Below, in pieces: positions 8,559 to 16,110 of a stretch of 64,000 nt of DNA. The translations under genes and the position numbers were made by a program. The stretch's first letter is position 1, and the number at the start of each line of letters is the position of its first letter. The notes beneath the pieces are model-generated. The model was given only the letters and a program-made list of their open reading frames with translations, did no database searches and had not been told where the DNA came from. Origin of the DNA: Lactarius indigo (lineage: Eukaryota; Basidiomycota; Agaricomycetes; Russulales; Russulaceae); NCBI GenBank assembly GCA_025766275.1, contig JAFKAC010000123.1, positions 62,001-126,000 on the forward strand. The letters are read 5' to 3'.

Positions 8559-10130
8559 TCAGGACTCCGGGTCGACAAGGTCGTAGATGTCGGCGTCGAG
8601 GTTGTTCTCCGGCCACGGAGAGATGTTGAGCCAACAGTAGTGAGTTTTGAGGAAGAAGAGAGGGCTGCGCTTTCCACATTTGCGGCACATCTCGTATTGT
8701 GGGCATCGGATCTCGTCGTGATTGGTGTTAGTGCGGAAGCATCGTCCGCACCACCTCCCTTGAGTCTCGGTGGCGATGGTCGGAGGCTCTGGGACCATGA
8801 AGGAGGTAGATGCTTCAGTACTTATTGCCTGCTGAATGCGTTCGTCTGCTTGAGAGGTGGTAATGACCTCCTCGACCATTCCTGCACGACGGAAGATGCA
8901 CCGATAAGACTGGTGCTCTTGACTTTGACAATGTCGGCAGGCTGGTCGTGGCCTAGTGGGACAGTCGTGTACGAGATGATGGGAACTGCCGCAGTGATAG
9001 CAGCGTCGTCGGTGGGGTTTGTCGGCGAGACGGGGGAATTCTAGTGGTCCCCCTCGTCGTGGAGAAAAGGGGATGGCGTAGCGGGAGTGTCGGAGGGGAG
9101 CTGGGAGGGCCGTCATTTGTGCATACTCGTTACCAATGGTGGCAAGGGCTCCCGCATACTGAAGCCGTCTCTTAGTGCTAGCCAGCATGAGGTCCACCGT
9201 GAGCCGGTCCGACCATAGTTTGCGGGCGTCTTCCTCCAGTTTTTCGCATTTCTCATCGATCTCTTTGAGCGCGAGAAGCCCGGTATGCAGCCTAGTGACT
9301 TCTGCTGTGAGTCGCGGGGAGTTGAGCTCAATGAGGGTTTCGTCTAAGGCACAGGCGCAAATGTCGTGGGGGTCGAAGAACTGGAGTTGTTCAGCCATGA
9401 AGGGGGGCACCGAGACGTTAGGCCTAAGTGATGAGAGATAAACTGATTCCCCGTAGTGTGGTTGTCCGGCGCCCATTGTCCCTACTACCTCAGTGAAGCC
9501 TTTGCGATAGTAGATATACTTCGCAGTATTGGATCCTCCGTCTGGTAGTGGGATCTGTAGGGGGTAGAACTTCGGGGTGCCTAGTGTGTTCGGGAAGAAG
9601 GGGGTGCCGGGGTCATCAGAGTCGTCAGGAGGGGAGTCAGGTCGATTGTAGTCAATGGGTGTGTGGACACGGACTGGAGTGAAGGGTTCAAGTGGTGGTG
9701 GTGGTGTAGAGGGTGAGGAAGATGGCGGTGAAGGTGCGGGTGGTTCAGGCGGGGGAGTATGTGACTGTGGAGGAGGTGTGGGGGAATATTGTCCCTCTTC
9801 TGGCGTTGACGGGGTGAGTTCTCCTGGCTCTCGTTCTAGAGTTTGGGATACGATGGGGGCGGGGTCGATGGTCATGGTGCTTTGGGGAGACGGTGGTGGT
9901 GATAGTCGGGGAACGTTTGAGAGGTCGATGGTAACAATCCCTTGTTCGAGGGCAATTTCAAGTTGTGGGTTACTGAGGACTTGAACTAGGGTGGTGTCGG
10001 AGATTGGCGTGTTTGTCATTGTGGGATTGGGGAACTTTTGAGGGTGGTCGAGTCCCTTTTTATATTGTTCGTCCAGCCCCTTTGGCGGATGGGTGTTGTC
10101 GATAGTAGTCCTTGATGGCGTCTGTGGCAT
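8559..10130 (-). CDS. A2 third ORF: coiled coil and four Cys/His clusters
   Basis: An uninterrupted 523-codon frame after the chromodomain. The first ATG lies inside pol. The ATG at 10017-10019, about 40 nt past the pol stop, is the more natural start. In order it shows a Pro/Ser/Thr-rich N-terminus, a small domain with an LPDGG motif and a PHYG motif, a charged helical (coiled-coil-like) stretch, then four Cys/His clusters: two CX2CX4HX4C, one CX2CX6HX4C and a last C/H group. It ends in an acidic YDLVDPES tail. Element E has the same order and tail; J and the B1 Pol extension share the small domain. No signal peptide or membrane segment is visible, so it is not env-like. Function unknown; nucleic-acid binding is inferred. 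Confidence 0.85.
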   Translation of the reverse strand: MPQTPSRTTIDNTHPPKGLDEQYKKGLDHPQKFPNPTMTNTPISDTTLVQVLSNPQLEIALEQGIVTIDLSNVPRLSPPPSPQSTMTIDPAPIVSQTLEREPGELTPSTPEEGQYSPTPPPQSHTPPPEPPAPSPPSSSPSTPPPPLEPFTPVRVHTPIDYNRPDSPPDDSDDPGTPFFPNTLGTPKFYPLQIPLPDGGSNTAKYIYYRKGFTEVVGTMGAGQPHYGESVYLSSLRPNVSVPPFMAEQLQFFDPHDICACALDETLIELNSPRLTAEVTRLHTGLLALKEIDEKCEKLEEDARKLWSDRLTVDLMLASTKRRLQYAGALATIGNEYAQMTALPAPLRHSRYAIPFSPRRGGPLEFPRLADKPHRRRCYHCGSSHHLVHDCPTRPRPACRHCQSQEHQSYRCIFRRAGMVEEVITTSQADERIQQAISTEASTSFMVPEPPTIATETQGRWCGRCFRTNTNHDEIRCPQYEMCRKCGKRSPLFFLKTHYCWLNISPWPENNLDADIYDLVDPES

Positions 10131-10530
10131 TGGTCATGCTGGTTGCAGGCTCCCATGTATTGTCACTTGGTGGGAATCCTTTCCATTTTACCAGGTAGTG
10201 GAGTTTGCACCCTCGCCCTCGTGCCTGGGCGTCTTCAATGCGCTCCACCTCATACTCCTCTTCTCCATCGATAAGGTCAGGTGGAGGTTGGGTGAAATTT
10301 GCGCCGTGCATCTCCGTCTCCTTATACGGTGTGAGAAGGTTTGCATGGAATACCGGGTGGATCTTCCATGTAGTGGGGAGTTCGAGTTCGTAAGAAATGT
10401 CTGATAGAACCTTCGTTATCTTGAATGGTCCGTGTCTCTTTGGGGCTAGTTTACTTGTGGGGTAGAAGGTACGGAGGTTCGTCCCTTCTAGCCATACTTG
10501 GTCTCCTTGTTGATAGGGTGTGAACCCCAT
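10060..10530 (-). CDS. A2 Pol C-terminus: integrase tail plus chromodomain
   Basis: Same 156-codon frame as in A1, separated from the rest of Pol by a TGA at 10537-10539. It has the GDQVWLEG integrase tail and a chromodomain (YLVKWKG, NTWEP). It ends with TAA and overlaps the upstream part of the third ORF in another frame. Confidence 0.87.
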   Translation of the reverse strand: MGFTPYQQGDQVWLEGTNLRTFYPTSKLAPKRHGPFKITKVLSDISYELELPTTWKIHPVFHANLLTPYKETEMHGANFTQPPPDLIDGEEEYEVERIEDAQARGRGCKLHYLVKWKGFPPSDNTWEPATSMTNATDAIKDYYRQHPSAKGAGRTI

Positions 10531-10536
10531 TTTGCC

Positions 10537-13524
10537 TCATTGCATCATAAGGCATTGCGCGTGTTTAATACTGTCCTGGGCGTGTTGCCTGAGTACTAGC
10601 AGTTCTTCCAATCGTTGGTCCACGGCTGGGCAGCTCGACGGTTTGGGGCTCCAGGTGGTTCGCGGTTCCCATCCCATAAGGAGCGAGAATGGGGAGTGTT
10701 TGGTTGTGGCATTTGCCCAGGAGTTGTGCGCGAATTGTGCCATCGGTAGGACTTCTGCCCAGTTATCTTGCCTTACATTGCACCAGTGTCGCAAGTATTG
10801 TTCCAGCCATTGGTTGGTGCGTTCCGACTGGCCATCGGTCTGGGGGTGATATGCCGATGATATGTTTTGTTGTATCCCCAGCGTGCGGCACAGTTGTCTC
10901 ATGAAGGTAGACGCAAATCTGGGGTCTCGATCGGATATAATTTTTCTGGGTAGGCCGTAATGAGGGTATACATGTTGGAGATAGAGTTTGGCCACTCCTT
11001 CTGACGTGATGGTTTCATTGCAAGGAATGAATATTGATGCTTTTAAGCAATCGTGATTGGTGATGGTGAGAATCGAATCGAATCCATTGGATACGGGGAG
11101 TTTGACTATGAAATCCATTGCTACCACTTCAAAGGGTTCGGCTGTTGGATCTGTGGTAATGGGGAACAGGTCGGGCTTTTGTCGGTGAGAGTTAATCTTG
11201 TTGCTTTGACAGATGGCACATCCCTTGACGTATGCTTCCACGTCTTTTCGCATATTCGGCCACCAGAAGTCACGTCGTACCAGTTCTAGAGTATTGGCGA
11301 TTCCTGGGTGTCCGGCGCTCGGAGTGTCGTGGAAAAAGGTGATTACCCCCCGCTTAAGGTCGTTGTTTCCCACAACAACGAGGGCGTCGCCCTTCCACCA
11401 TAGCCCATCGTGCTTCTTTAGGTTATGGGGTTCGACCCATGGGAGTACTGCCGATTCTTCCATGCTCTGAGTAATTTGGGTCCATATGTCCATATCGTGC
11501 ATGGATGTCTGGGTGACCTTTAGGAACACTTCTTCTGGTAGTACTGTGACCTGGTCATTGTCCGTTGTTCCATCGTCATAGTCAGGGCGTCTTGATAGGG
11601 AGTCTGCTTGGGTATTCTTGGTGCCGGGGATATGTTTGAGCACGAAATTGTATTCAGAGAGTTCCTGGAATTCTCGTGCTACGCGCCTACTAATTTTTCT
11701 TGGTTCCTTCCAATATTGGAGGTTGGCATGGTCAGTGTGGATGGTTATCAAGTGGGGGGAGCCAATAAGATATGTGCGCCATGTTCGTAGGGCTTTGATG
11801 ATGGCCAGTAATTCTCTATCATAGATGTCGTAGTTACGTTCTGCTTCGGTTAGTGATTCCGAATAGAACGCCACTGGGTGTAGTTTCTGGTCTTCTCCCT
11901 TTTGATTTAGTACTGCTCCTAGGGCGTAGCTTGAGGCATCGACCTCTATCTCGAAGGGTTGGTCGAGTTTTGGAAATAGAAGTACAGGTTTGGAGCTAAT
12001 TCGTTCCTTGATAGTGTCGAACGCTTCTTGCCGGAACTTCGTCCATTCCCATGGTGTATCCTTCTTTGTGAGGTCGTGGAGCGGTCTTGCTATCGTGGAG
12101 AACCCTCTTATGAATCGTCGGTAGAAGTTGCAGAAGCCTAGAAAGGCTCGTACTTCTTTTAGAGTTTTTGGTGCCTTCCAATCTCGTACACCCTGTACTT
12201 TTACTGGGTCCATTCGCAGCTTGCCGTGTCCGATGATCAGGCCTAGGTATTCCACTTCATAAACCTCGAATATGCATTTCTCTGGCTTGATGTATAGGTC
12301 GTGTTCATCACATAGATCCAGGACGCGATGTAGAATTTGTCGATGATGGGTGCGATTGTCTGCTGTTGTGATTAGAATATCGTCCATGTAGACGATAACT
12401 TCTCCGGTCAGTACCAATTCCCGGAATATGGTGTCCATCATGGTTTGGAAGGTACTGGGGGAGTTGGTAAGGCCGAAGAACATGACTTGCGGTTCAAATA
12501 ATCCCTGGTTGGTTTTGAACGCCGCTTTCCACTCGTCACCCGGTTTGATTCGAACATTGTTGTACCCCCATCGGATATCGAGCTTGGAGTAAAGTCGTGC
12601 CTCTCGGATCCGATTGATAAGTTCAGGGATCAAGGGGAGTGGATAGTGGTTCTTTACGGTTAGTTCGTTGAGGCGACGATAGTCCTGTACCGGCCGCAAT
12701 TTCCCGTCCTTCTTTTTGATGAAGAAGAAGGGAGAAGCATAGGGGGATTTTGACGGTTGGATGTATTTTTTGTCTAGATGTTCGGTTATGAATTCGGACA
12801 GTTTTTCGGTTTCGGGGATCGTAAGTGGGTATACCTTGCAGTCCATGGTTTCAGGGGCAGTTGGGATTAGATCAATGGCGTGGTCCCACGTCCGTGAAGG
12901 GGGAAAGCGTTGGGAGGCCTCTTCGCTAAAGACCTTATGGTGCCTGCGATACTCTTCAGGAACGAGTTCTTCAAAGGTCTTTTGCGGCTTCTTGGCTGCC
13001 TCCTGTTGCGCAAGTTCCGAAGCTGTTGTTGTTTTTCGCAGTCGGATGAGTGGCGCTTCTTCTCCTTCCAGTTGCTCCCAGGCCAATTCGTCAAGTTGAT
13101 ACGTCTCCAATGCCTTAATGGTAGCTTCCATAGGCATGGCTTCATCTGACAAATTCAGGCTGGTAATTACTACCGGTTGGAATTCTTCATCGAGGGTGGC
13201 ATCTCGCCAGTGGAACTTTGGTTCGAAGGCTGTGAACCAAGGGTATCCAAGTATGACTTCGTCGTTTCCCAGGTCGGTGATAAGAAACCGGAGATGTTGG
13301 GTCTTTCCTCCTGTTTTGACCGTGAGGTCAGTGAAGGAAGTGATTTCCCCTCCTTGATTGTGGGTTCCATCCACATTCCATATTTTGATGGGACGTTCGG
13401 TGGCTAGCCAAGCTATCTTTAGTCGTTTCAGGAGGTTTGCGCTTATAAAATTATTGGTGGCGCCAGAATCAATGAGGACGTTTCGTTTGGCCGTCGCGTG
13501 AGCAGATTTGAAAAGAACTGGAAT
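10537..13524 (-). CDS. A2 Pol: protease, reverse transcriptase, RNase H, integrase
   Basis: Near-identical to A1 Pol. The few amino-acid differences include N/D, R/Q, V/I and E/K, nearly all explained by CpG transitions. It shows the DSGAT protease motif, YMDD, RNase H, the integrase zinc domain and the DDE core. The pol ATG overlaps the gag stop (13645-13647), but in-frame TGA codons at 13534-13536 and 13525-13527 follow 37 and 40 codons later, and a further TGA (10537-10539) cuts off the chromodomain. Synthesis of full Pol would need readthrough of three UGA codons. Confidence 0.93.
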   Translation of the reverse strand: MPVLFKSAHATAKRNVLIDSGATNNFISANLLKRLKIAWLATERPIKIWNVDGTHNQGGEITSFTDLTVKTGGKTQHLRFLITDLGNDEVILGYPWFTAFEPKFHWRDATLDEEFQPVVITSLNLSDEAMPMEATIKALETYQLDELAWEQLEGEEAPLIRLRKTTTASELAQQEAAKKPQKTFEELVPEEYRRHHKVFSEEASQRFPPSRTWDHAIDLIPTAPETMDCKVYPLTIPETEKLSEFITEHLDKKYIQPSKSPYASPFFFIKKKDGKLRPVQDYRRLNELTVKNHYPLPLIPELINRIREARLYSKLDIRWGYNNVRIKPGDEWKAAFKTNQGLFEPQVMFFGLTNSPSTFQTMMDTIFRELVLTGEVIVYMDDILITTADNRTHHRQILHRVLDLCDEHDLYIKPEKCIFEVYEVEYLGLIIGHGKLRMDPVKVQGVRDWKAPKTLKEVRAFLGFCNFYRRFIRGFSTIARPLHDLTKKDTPWEWTKFRQEAFDTIKERISSKPVLLFPKLDQPFEIEVDASSYALGAVLNQKGEDQKLHPVAFYSESLTEAERNYDIYDRELLAIIKALRTWRTYLIGSPHLITIHTDHANLQYWKEPRKISRRVAREFQELSEYNFVLKHIPGTKNTQADSLSRRPDYDDGTTDNDQVTVLPEEVFLKVTQTSMHDMDIWTQITQSMEESAVLPWVEPHNLKKHDGLWWKGDALVVVGNNDLKRGVITFFHDTPSAGHPGIANTLELVRRDFWWPNMRKDVEAYVKGCAICQSNKINSHRQKPDLFPITTDPTAEPFEVVAMDFIVKLPVSNGFDSILTITNHDCLKASIFIPCNETITSEGVAKLYLQHVYPHYGLPRKIISDRDPRFASTFMRQLCRTLGIQQNISSAYHPQTDGQSERTNQWLEQYLRHWCNVRQDNWAEVLPMAQFAHNSWANATTKHSPFSLLMGWEPRTTWSPKPSSCPAVDQRLEELLVLRQHAQDSIKHAQCLMMQ

Positions 13525-13643
13525 TCACATGGATCAGAATCTGCTATTGTACACGCTAAGTTTTAATGCTCTAGCCCAGGCCGCCGGGTTCAAGCGTTCA
13601 GAAAATCCTTCTTCTGGCCAAATAATTTGTCCACCATCAATTC

Positions 13644-15251
13644 TCATACTTCCGGGGATTGAGCGAATAGTGCTGCTACCTGGGCATCTGCTTGTTCTTC
13701 ATTAGAGAGTGGGCATGATGCGGTCATGGAGATAGTGGCGGTTGTGGGGGCGCTGGCTGCGGCAGTTGTGGTTTCAGTTGTTTTGATGGTGGTAGACTTC
13801 TGGGGACAGTTGCGGGAAATATGCCCCTGGCCTCGACAGCGGAAGCATCTTCCTTCTTTTTGCAGCTGCAGCTTTTCGGTGTCTGTTAGAGCGGCTCTAG
13901 CTCTTGTGCAGCTAACATCCATCGCATTGGGATCTCGGTTCTTGTTTAATGCCGATAACCACTGGTCACGGGATGCTCCCCCTCGTTTATTGTTTCCTCC
14001 TTTCGTGAGTTTATCTTTTAGAAGGAGGTATTTGGCTTGTTGCAGTGTTACGGCTGCTTTCCAGTCATCCCATGTGATCGGATGATGGAACTTGATTGCA
14101 TTTACAACGAGGGCGTTAGGGAGTCCCTTCTGGAAAATTTCCAATGTGGTAGCTTCATCTTTGTTGTATCCTGCCTTGTTGGCGAGATTCGAGAATTTTG
14201 CGATATATGTATCGATGTCTTCTTTTTCCATCCTTAGAGTTTGGATGGAGTGTCGGGCCTTCTGTTGTTGCGTGGTATCGGTGTAGGCCTGAATGAATCG
14301 TGCTTCAATAGTGTCCCAAAGGTTTTCTTCGTTTAGGGCCACTCCTGCTACTAGTTGGGCAACAAGCCACTGAATTTGTTCCTCGACCCAGTCGTCCACG
14401 AGGGGGCCTCTGATGTAGGAGAGGAGGGTCATTGCGCGGGAGTACGGGACCACCAGTTGTTGCACGGTGGGGTTCATTCCTCGATAGAGGGAGAAGGCGT
14501 TGAGAAACGCCCGACTTGATTCCCGATCTCCTGCAAACTCCGGCGGGGCGTTCCCTCCGAGTCTTCCGTTGAGGAGGCCCAGGGCTGCTCCTCCTGCAGC
14601 TGTGCCTCCACCTCCAGGCGCGCCGCCTCCGCCTCCACCTCCAGGTGCACCGCCTCCACCTCCAGGCGCACCGCCTCCATGATGGCTTCCTGGGCCTCCT
14701 GGAGGGCCGCTTCTGCCTGCCGGTGCACTTCCTCCCACAGGATGTCCTCCACTACTTGGAGCAGCCGTAGAGGAGGACATTCCTCCACTGGGTTGGCCGC
14801 TTCCTGATTGGGTGAGGGTGGTTGCGAGTTGGGATTGGGTGGTGGACATGTCGGCATATGACGCGAAGTTGACTGTTCTGGTGATAGTAGGTGTGAGAGT
14901 GGGATCTGGGTTTTCGCTATCTGAGTCGGGTTCTGCGACGTCAGAGTCGACGTCAATGCCTTGTATCCGGGTTTTCCCTGGTCCGAGCCCAAGGGATGCG
15001 GGTACTGGTTTGATTGAGTACCAAGAGTTCTTTTTGTCCAAATAGGCGACGTAGGCCCAGACGTGTTGATCTTCGATATATTTGATGGGTTCGTAGGTGT
15101 TTTTGTCAGGGTCAAAGACGTAGTAGCCTGTGTCGTGAGGAGTGTTCCTCCAAGTGGCCGTTCCTTTGATCGAGGATCGGAGGTCGTCGTCGGTGTGTCG
15201 TTCCAGGTATTCCTGGACAAACTTGGTTCGGCTTCGGCTGGTGAGAGCCAC
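13644..15251 (-). CDS. A2 Gag with zinc knuckle
   Basis: A 535-codon frame beginning at GTG (15249-15251) with A at -3 and G at +4. From the predicted transcript start (15509) there is no ATG before 14855-14857, where an out-of-frame ATG occurs; the first in-frame ATG is at 14847-14849. The N-terminal domain conserved with the other lineages could therefore only be made from a non-AUG codon, unless splicing supplies one. The Gly-rich linker differs slightly from A1. A CX2CX4HX4C knuckle lies near the end. The stop TGA overlaps ATG as ATGA. Confidence 0.88.
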   Translation of the reverse strand: MALTSRSRTKFVQEYLERHTDDDLRSSIKGTATWRNTPHDTGYYVFDPDKNTYEPIKYIEDQHVWAYVAYLDKKNSWYSIKPVPASLGLGPGKTRIQGIDVDSDVAEPDSDSENPDPTLTPTITRTVNFASYADMSTTQSQLATTLTQSGSGQPSGGMSSSTAAPSSGGHPVGGSAPAGRSGPPGGPGSHHGGGAPGGGGGAPGGGGGGGAPGGGGTAAGGAALGLLNGRLGGNAPPEFAGDRESSRAFLNAFSLYRGMNPTVQQLVVPYSRAMTLLSYIRGPLVDDWVEEQIQWLVAQLVAGVALNEENLWDTIEARFIQAYTDTTQQQKARHSIQTLRMEKEDIDTYIAKFSNLANKAGYNKDEATTLEIFQKGLPNALVVNAIKFHHPITWDDWKAAVTLQQAKYLLLKDKLTKGGNNKRGGASRDQWLSALNKNRDPNAMDVSCTRARAALTDTEKLQLQKEGRCFRCRGQGHISRNCPQKSTTIKTTETTTAAASAPTTATISMTASCPLSNEEQADAQVAALFAQSPEV

Positions 15252-15259
15252 GGTGTAAG

Positions 15260-15270
15260 AGACTAGACTT
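15260..15270 (-). promoter_or_regulatory. A2 primer-binding site, complementary to the transcript 5' end
   Basis: The minus strand reads AAGTCTAGTCT two bases after the 5' LTR. Its exact complement AGACTAGACTT starts at 15509 inside the same LTR, 33 nt after the first T of a TATTTAA box (15536-15542). This is the arrangement of Tf1-type self-primed elements. No tRNA-like TGG start is seen. Confidence 0.75.
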
Positions 15271-15272
15271 AA

Positions 15273-15847
15273 TGTAATGCCACTACAGGGGCGTTGCGTA
15301 CGACCTATACAGAGTCAGTCGAATCGTGGTAGCGCAAGCTCTAAGGCTTGGCTTCAGCGAGATGGTGCACAAGGATCACAAGGACGATGGTCACTTGGAT
15401 CGTAGAGGGAAGGCCAAGACTCGAAGGTCTGGCAAAGGCAAAGGGGTTCGTGAGACTTGTGAAAGCACAGAGGCGTTCGAGTGTAGTATTTACACAAGAA
15501 GTCTAGTCTACTGTACAAGCTAGATAGGACTAGGTTTAAATAGATAATAGTCTGTATGGCGACTACAAACAGATGGCGCCATCGTTAGTCTCGGAACAAA
15601 GGATGGGACATAAAGGGAACAAAGGGGCGTCATACTGGGAGTAAAGGGGAATCACGTGGGGTCGCGCGTGATTGGGAACACGACGGGTACTAGCACATGT
15701 TGAACTTTATCAGAGGGAAACATCGATAAGTAAGACGCGCGATAGGAACCGGATAATCGTAAGGTCCGCGTAGTTGTACAGGGCTCGTATAGTGTGGGAA
15801 GGGGAATAGTGATATGCGAAAGAACGAGTCCGAGAAAAATCGTAACA
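15273..15847 (-). repeat. A2 5' LTR with predicted promoter
   Basis: 575 bp, TG...CA, followed by target duplication CATCC. The TATA-like box is at 15536-15542 and the predicted transcript start at 15509 (AGACTAGACTT, minus strand). The untranslated leader to the Gag GTG is 258 nt and contains no ATG. Confidence 0.93.
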
Positions 15848-15852
15848 CATCC

Positions 15853-16110
15853 CTTGTACAGTGTCACTACCAGAAAGTGTATAAGTAGAGTACCATGTAT
15901 GCTCCTGGTCCACATCAGTTCTCACTGCTTGTGTGCCAGGTAAGCTTTCTGCCCTTCAATGTATAACATCAGTTCTCACTGCTTGTGTGCCAGACACTCT
16001 TGCTGTACCTTGTCAAGACTTCCCTGTTGCTGTTTCCAGCCACCCAGCCTATCTCACCACAGAACACTTTGTCACTCTGTGAGTATGCTATCTATGTGTG
16101 CTGTTCATCA
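15853..16110 (+). repeat. Copia 3' LTR, right part, with duplicated 27-mer and intron-like unit
   Basis: Continues the LTR from 7949 and ends TTCATCA. A TATAAG box lies shortly before two copies of a 27-nt unit (15913-15939 and 15967-15993). The second half of this tandem starts with GTAAGC (15940) and ends with CCAG (15993), i.e. a 54-nt GT-AG unit. The other copia LTRs here keep the same structure. Confidence 0.9.

Larger units (their letters stand above)
7950..15847 (-). mobile_element. Ty3/gypsy chromovirus A2, complete
   Basis: Full-length 7.9-kb element with two 575-bp LTRs (7950-8524 and 15273-15847) and target duplication CATCC on both sides (7945-7949, 15848-15852). Internal order on the minus strand: primer-binding site, gag, pol, chromodomain, third ORF, polypurine tract. 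About nine differences between the LTRs were seen by eye, most of them CpG transitions. Four in-frame TGA codons disturb gag and pol exactly as in A1, so the master copy may already have carried them or they are tolerated; trans-mobilisation is possible. Confidence 0.96.
5545..16110 (+). mobile_element. Ty1/copia element, 5'-truncated, with A2 nested in its 3' LTR
   Basis: Contains the C-terminal half of Pol (RT and RNase H), a purine-rich tract and a 3' LTR split by A2. The 5' LTR, gag, protease and integrase are absent because the sequence starts abruptly at the A1 junction (5544/5545). Removing A2 and one CATCC copy rejoins a 625-bp LTR (7583-7949 plus 15853-16110) ending TTCATCA, matching the other copia LTRs in the window. 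Confidence 0.9.

Noticed and set aside
8559..10130. Third ORF as an envelope gene
   Set aside because: No signal peptide, transmembrane segment or glycoprotein-like cysteine pattern; it has zinc-knuckle clusters and an acidic tail instead.
15260..15272. tRNA-primed primer-binding site
   Set aside because: The sequence next to the 5' LTRs starts with TTAAG or TAAG rather than the TGG expected for a tRNA CCA end; complementarity to the LTR fits better.
1..15456. A1 and A2 as one tandem segmental duplication
   Set aside because: A2 has its own target duplication in the copia LTR and the sequence left of 9913 is its own third ORF, so separate insertion is simpler. The abrupt 5544 junction keeps a rearrangement or assembly join possible.
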